Shown here: positions 4,894 through 6,855 of the stretch, one piece after another | Numbering within the stretch: position 1 is the first letter of the stretch | Layout: each line of letters starts with the position of its first letter | NCBI GenBank assembly: GCA_035640455.1 | Contig: DASQWB010000165.1 | Location: forward strand, 1-6,855 | Reading direction: 5' to 3' | DNA from: AC-50 sp035640455 | GTDB taxonomy: Bacteria; Actinomycetota; Thermoleophilia; Gaiellales; Gaiellaceae | DNA: 6,855 nucleotides | Translations under genes and position numbers: made by a program | Notes under the pieces: model-generated | The model's database searches: none | Seen by the model: only the letters and a program-made list of their open reading frames with translations | Told to the model about the DNA's origin: nothing

Positions 4894-5067
4894 TTACAAA
4901 CGAGGCGACTCGACCGGCTGCCGTGAAGCGGCTGGCACTGGCTCGTCGTCATCGGCCTGCAGCGCTCGCTCGAGGACATCGCGCGACCGGTCACGGCTGT
5001 GCGGCAGCAGAACCGAGGGTGCGCCCACCCCCCGCCAGCGCGCGCGCCCGTTAGAGCCGACCGTCAT
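4894..5067 (-). CDS. Candidate 57-residue ORF, unknown
   Basis: ATG at 5065-5067, TAA at 4894-4896. I recognise no family. The first 30 residues are Arg-rich (SNGRARWRGVG, HSRDRSRD); the last 27 read DVLERALQADDDEPVPAASR and then Pro/Ser-rich, with acidic residues in the middle. Third codon positions are about 77% G or C, above chance but below the neighbouring ribosomal genes. No Shine-Dalgarno stands before the ATG: the bases there are the 3' arm of the 5066-5111 hairpin. A 13-codon ORF (5051-5092) overlaps its start in another frame, so reinitiation is possible. It ends 73 bases before the tRNA. It may be real, a remnant, or chance. Confidence 0.25.
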   Translation of the reverse strand: MTVGSNGRARWRGVGAPSVLLPHSRDRSRDVLERALQADDDEPVPAASRQPVESPRL

Positions 5068-5092
5068 AGAGCGAGGGAGCGGGACACCGCAT
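5051..5092 (-). CDS. Candidate 13-codon leader peptide
   Basis: ATG at 5090-5092 and TAA at 5051-5053 encode MRCPAPSLYDGRL. A strong Shine-Dalgarno GGAGGGAG (5099-5106) stands six bases upstream. In the RNA, that site lies in the 5' arm of the 5066-5111 hairpin while the start codon lies in the loop. The peptide's reading frame runs across the start codon of the 57-residue ORF. No run of one regulatory amino acid is seen, so classic attenuation is not supported. Confidence 0.2.
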   Translation of the reverse strand: MRCPAPSLYDGRL

Positions 5093-5111
5093 CACCCGCT
5101 CCCTCCTCTAT
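5066..5111. repeat. Long imperfect inverted repeat (17 bp plus one bulge)
   Basis: ATAGAG-C-GAGGGAGCGGG (5066-5083) pairs with CCCGCTCCCTC-CTCTAT (5095-5111), leaving one bulged C and an 11-base loop. It is the largest palindrome in the window. Neither strand has a T-run after it, so it is not a typical intrinsic terminator. In the minus orientation it covers the TAG of the 33-residue ORF at its 5' base and the first two bases of the 57-residue ORF's ATG at its 3' base. Alternatives are a DNA operator or a degraded mobile-element end. Confidence 0.7.
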
Positions 5112-5209
5112 TCACGGTCCCGGAGGTGCGGCGCGACGGCCGTCGCCGCCGTCACGCAGACGAGCGGCACGAGCGACCACGCGAGCGCCGGCACTCCGAG
5201 AATTCCCAC
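5108..5209 (-). CDS. Candidate 33-residue membrane peptide
   Basis: GTG at 5207-5209, TAG at 5108-5110. After GILGVPALAWSL comes VPLVCVTAATAVAP and a charged end, HLRDRE: one hydrophobic segment of about 24 residues, enough for a membrane helix, with a charged C-terminus. GAAGG seven bases before the GTG is a usable ribosome binding site. About 85% of third codon positions are G or C, like real genes here. The frame is open further upstream to 5245 (TTG), but without a Shine-Dalgarno. No family is recognised, and hydrophobic runs occur by chance in GC-rich DNA, so it stays a candidate. The stop falls in the base of the 5066-5111 hairpin. Confidence 0.28.
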   Translation of the reverse strand: MGILGVPALAWSLVPLVCVTAATAVAPHLRDRE

Positions 5210-5280
5210 GAGGCAACCTTCGGCGCGGCGATAGGGGACGCGCAATGGGCCGACCGGCTCATCTTGCGCGGCGGGGGTCC

Positions 5281-5286
5281 TAGACT
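5281..5286 (+). promoter_or_regulatory. -10 box for a leaderless start of the beta-helix gene
   Basis: TAGACT (TAnnnT) ends six bases before the GTG at 5293-5295, so the expected RNA 5' end falls on or next to the start codon. No Shine-Dalgarno is present. This is the arrangement of leaderless mRNAs, common in actinobacteria. The -35 at 17 bases (CTCATC) is weak. Confidence 0.55.
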
Positions 5287-5292
5287 CTCAGG

Positions 5293-6240
5293 GTGGGATT
5301 CGCAGTCGTCCTTGCGGCGGTGGCCTTCGCGCTCGGCTCGCCGGCGCCGCCGGGAGCCGCGACCGTGGCGCCCGGCCGCGACGACACCGCCTCGCTCCAG
5401 GCACGGCTCGACGCGGGTGGGACGATCTTCCTGCCACGCCTTCCGGACGGGACGTGCTACGCGACGCACGGCCTCTGGGTGAGCCTCGACGGGACAAAGA
5501 TCGTCTCGGACGGCGCGTGCGTCGTGGCCCTCGGGCCGGGTCCCGCGCGCCTGCACTCGCCAGACGGCGATCCGATCGCGGCCGACGCGGTCTTCTTCGT
5601 CAACCGGAGCAGCGAGACGAACGCGGCGCCGCACGACGTGACGATCTCCGGCCTGCGGCTCTTCGTGCCGCGCAGCGCGGCGATGTTCGGCGTCGAGGTC
5701 TACGCGCACGACGTCGTGGTCGAGGATGTGCGCATCGAGGGCGATCCGGTCGATGCGCTGCTCGTCGGCGGCCGCGCGAACGGCGACGGCTACTCGAGCG
5801 ACGTGACGATCCGCGATTCGAGCTTCACCGGCGGCACGAGGAACGTCGTGTCGGTGACGGCGGTGCGCGGCCTGCGCATCGAGCGCTGCCTCGTCGCCGG
5901 CGCCGACGATACGAACTACCTGCCCGAGACGGGCCACGCGTACGGGAACCCGGCCGCCGGGATCGACGTCGAGCCGAACACGCCGGGAGATCCCATCGTC
6001 GGCATTCAGATCCTCGACAACCAGATCCAGGGCAACGCCGGCCCCGGCATCCTGGTTGCCCTCCAGGCCGCGCCGACCGAGGCGCCTTCGGTGCAGATCG
6101 AGGGGAACCACATCACCGGCAACGACCTGAAACCGACACCGCCGGTGCACGGCGGCATCGTGGCGCAGACGACTCAGGCGGGCGTGACGATCGGGAACAA
6201 CGTGATCCTTCGGAACAACGGGCCGGCCCTCGTCCGTTAG
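5293..6240 (+). CDS. Secreted right-handed parallel beta-helix protein
   Basis: 315 residues. Residues 1-23 are a signal peptide (GFAVVLAAVAFALG, then Ala/Pro before an AAT site), so the protein is exported. DDTASLQARLDAGGTIFLP (30-48) resembles the start of pectate-lyase-like superfamily proteins, where the chain enters the helix. Beta-helix rungs follow with the usual V-x-I-x-x/N-x-x-I/F pattern: VTISGLRLF (116-124), VVVEDVRIEG (141-150), VTIRDSSFTGG (171-181), LRIERCLVAG (194-203), IQILDNQIQGN (238-248), VQIEGNHITGN (267-277) and VTIGNNVILRNN (298-309). The regular Asn ladder fits a Pectin-lyase fold. No catalytic set for polysaccharide lyase or hydrolase is evident, so substrate and activity are unknown; surface polysaccharide binding or cleavage is plausible. 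The GTG is taken from the leaderless promoter just upstream. The stop overlaps the convergent gene's stop. Confidence 0.85.
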   Translation: MGFAVVLAAVAFALGSPAPPGAATVAPGRDDTASLQARLDAGGTIFLPRLPDGTCYATHGLWVSLDGTKIVSDGACVVALGPGPARLHSPDGDPIAADAVFFVNRSSETNAAPHDVTISGLRLFVPRSAAMFGVEVYAHDVVVEDVRIEGDPVDALLVGGRANGDGYSSDVTIRDSSFTGGTRNVVSVTAVRGLRIERCLVAGADDTNYLPETGHAYGNPAAGIDVEPNTPGDPIVGIQILDNQIQGNAGPGILVALQAAPTEAPSVQIEGNHITGNDLKPTPPVHGGIVAQTTQAGVTIGNNVILRNNGPALVR

Positions 6241-6659
6241 CTCGCGACGATCTCGTCCCCTATCGAGATCGTTCCGTCGGTGAGGATGTCGGCGTTGATC
6301 CCCGCCCGGTGGACGAGCTCCTTGATGATCCCCGGCCGGGTCATCGACTCGAGGTGCGCGCAGGGCTCGCAGAGCTCGACCCCGTAGCACTGGACCTCGC
6401 CGACGCGGAAGCGCTTGCCGACGAGTGCGTTGAGGTCGACGCCGCGCGTCGTCACCTGCCGCCGTGTCGCGCCCGGCGGGAGGCCGACCGCCTCGACGTT
6501 CTCCGCCTCCACGAGCGTCAACGCCTGGCCCGACTTGGCGCCGCGCGCCCGAAAGTGCCGGTCGCCGTCGAGGCCTTTTCCGGCAAGTGCGCGGACGCTC
6601 TCGACCGGCCGGAGCTCGCCGGCTTCGTCGGCCCCGAGGTGGATCGCTTCGACGGTCAC
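6237..6659 (-). CDS. MOSC domain-containing protein
   Basis: 140 residues, a stand-alone MOSC domain (the molybdenum cofactor sulfurase C-terminal fold). Visible: GKGLDGDRHF (27-36), LTLVEAENVEAVGLPPGATR (47-66), RQVTTRGVDLNALVGKRFRVGEV (67-89), then CYGVELCEPCAHLE (91-104) and GINADILTDGTISIGDEI (120-137). C97 and C100 in CEPC include the conserved cysteine thought to carry sulfur or contact the molybdenum cofactor. Proteins of this size may act in cofactor-sulfur transfer or detoxification (YiiM-like); the substrate cannot be told. The start is GTG at 6657-6659. GAAGG is only about one base upstream, too close to serve, while GATCAT (6666-6671) ends six bases upstream and could give a leaderless RNA. 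It lies 37 bases after the pilC-like gene on the same strand, with no terminator between. Confidence 0.85.
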   Translation of the reverse strand: MTVEAIHLGADEAGELRPVESVRALAGKGLDGDRHFRARGAKSGQALTLVEAENVEAVGLPPGATRRQVTTRGVDLNALVGKRFRVGEVQCYGVELCEPCAHLESMTRPGIIKELVHRAGINADILTDGTISIGDEIVAS

Positions 6660-6696
6660 CCTTCGATGATCGCAAAGGCGGCGGAGCGCGCGCAGG

Positions 6697-6855
6697 CTAC
6701 TTGACGAGCGTGAGCAGCTTGAACATCGGCAGGTACATCGAGATGATGATCACGCCGACCATCGCGCCCACCGCGATCATCATCACCGGCTCGATGATCG
6801 ACGTCAGCGACTGGATCGCGGCGTCGACCTCGTCCTCGTAGAAGTCGGCGATCTT
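6697..6855 (-). CDS. pilC: Type IV pilus / type II secretion platform protein, C-terminal end (runs off window)
   Basis: The last 52 codons of a PilC/GspF-family inner-membrane platform protein, which anchors the pilus or pseudopilus assembly ATPases. The segment starts KIADFYEDEVDAAIQSLTSI, the conserved stretch before the last transmembrane helix, followed by IEPVMMIAVGAMVGVIIISM (residues 21-40 of the part seen) and the family-typical YLPMFKLLTLVK ending at the TAG (6697-6699). The close match to the pilus form (EPVM...MYLPMFK) favours PilC over GspF, but the end alone cannot decide between them. The rest lies beyond the right edge, where other pilus genes may be expected. Confidence 0.9.
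   Translation of the reverse strand, partial: KIADFYEDEVDAAIQSLTSIIEPVMMIAVGAMVGVIIISMYLPMFKLLTLVK

Noticed and set aside
4725..4994. Minus-strand 89-residue ORF over the tRNA
   Set aside because: Its protein contains VAQRLERRTHNPQVGGSNPP, the typical mistranslation of a tRNA gene. The frame crosses the tRNA and its promoter.
5133..5146. 14-base palindrome GCGACGGCCGTCGC as an operator
   Set aside because: Made only of common GC-rich words; not distinguishable from chance without conservation data.
4999..5283. 94-residue plus-strand ORF in the divergent region
   Set aside because: Arg/Ala/Pro-rich with no ribosome binding site, and it crosses the 5066-5111 hairpin; it looks like a chance frame.
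5152..6675. 507-residue Arg-rich minus-strand ORF antisense to the beta-helix gene
   Set aside because: It is a shadow frame of GC-rich coding DNA: composition is almost all Arg, Gly, Ala, Asp and Pro with no fold-like pattern, while the plus-strand frame has a signal peptide and repeats.

Overview
The window reads as high-GC actinobacterial chromosome. Its core is the conserved translation/transcription cluster, read right to left on the minus strand: tRNA-Met(CAU), rpmG, secE, nusG, rplK, rplA, rplJ, rplL, a small secreted-protein gene, and the first 160 codons of rpoB. GC-rich third codon positions, GTG and TTG starts, a tRNA-Met/rpmG pair ahead of secE-nusG, and a promoter that fits a leaderless GTG gene all suit Actinomycetota. 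A deep lineage such as Thermoleophilia is a reasonable guess, because a type IV pilus platform (PilC/GspF) gene lies nearby, but the sequence alone does not prove it.

Right to left along the minus strand: a tRNA with its own likely -10 box (4748-4839) leads into rpmG 41 bases later. rpmG and secE overlap by one base (TGATG). secE, nusG and rplK follow with gaps of 9 bases. rplK and rplA overlap by GTGA. A 124-base leader before rplJ carries the L10-leader signature AGACCGCAG and can fold so that the rplJ Shine-Dalgarno sequence is paired. rplJ and rplL abut exactly (TAGATG). After rplL come three hairpins, a 150-residue secreted Thr/Ser-rich protein with a short Cys/His core, a clear Rho-independent terminator, a possible new promoter, and rpoB with a TTG start. 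So rpoB looks partly uncoupled from the ribosomal protein genes, and an envelope or secreted gene sits between them.

Right part: the divergent region 4840-5292 has no family-recognisable gene. It holds a long hairpin (5066-5111) flanked by two candidate small ORFs on the minus strand, a 33-residue possible membrane peptide and a 57-residue ORF. A 13-codon ORF has its start codon in the hairpin loop and its Shine-Dalgarno in the stem. On the plus strand a secreted parallel beta-helix protein (5293-6240) starts at a GTG placed as in leaderless mRNAs. Its stop codon overlaps the stop codon of a convergent MOSC-domain gene (6237-6659, minus). The window ends in the last 52 codons of a minus-strand PilC/GspF-type gene.

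The core cluster is ordinary and secure. The points worth attention are the secreted gene between rplL and rpoB, the rplJ leader fold, the acidic repeat tail on L10, and the hairpin with flanking small ORFs in the divergent region.
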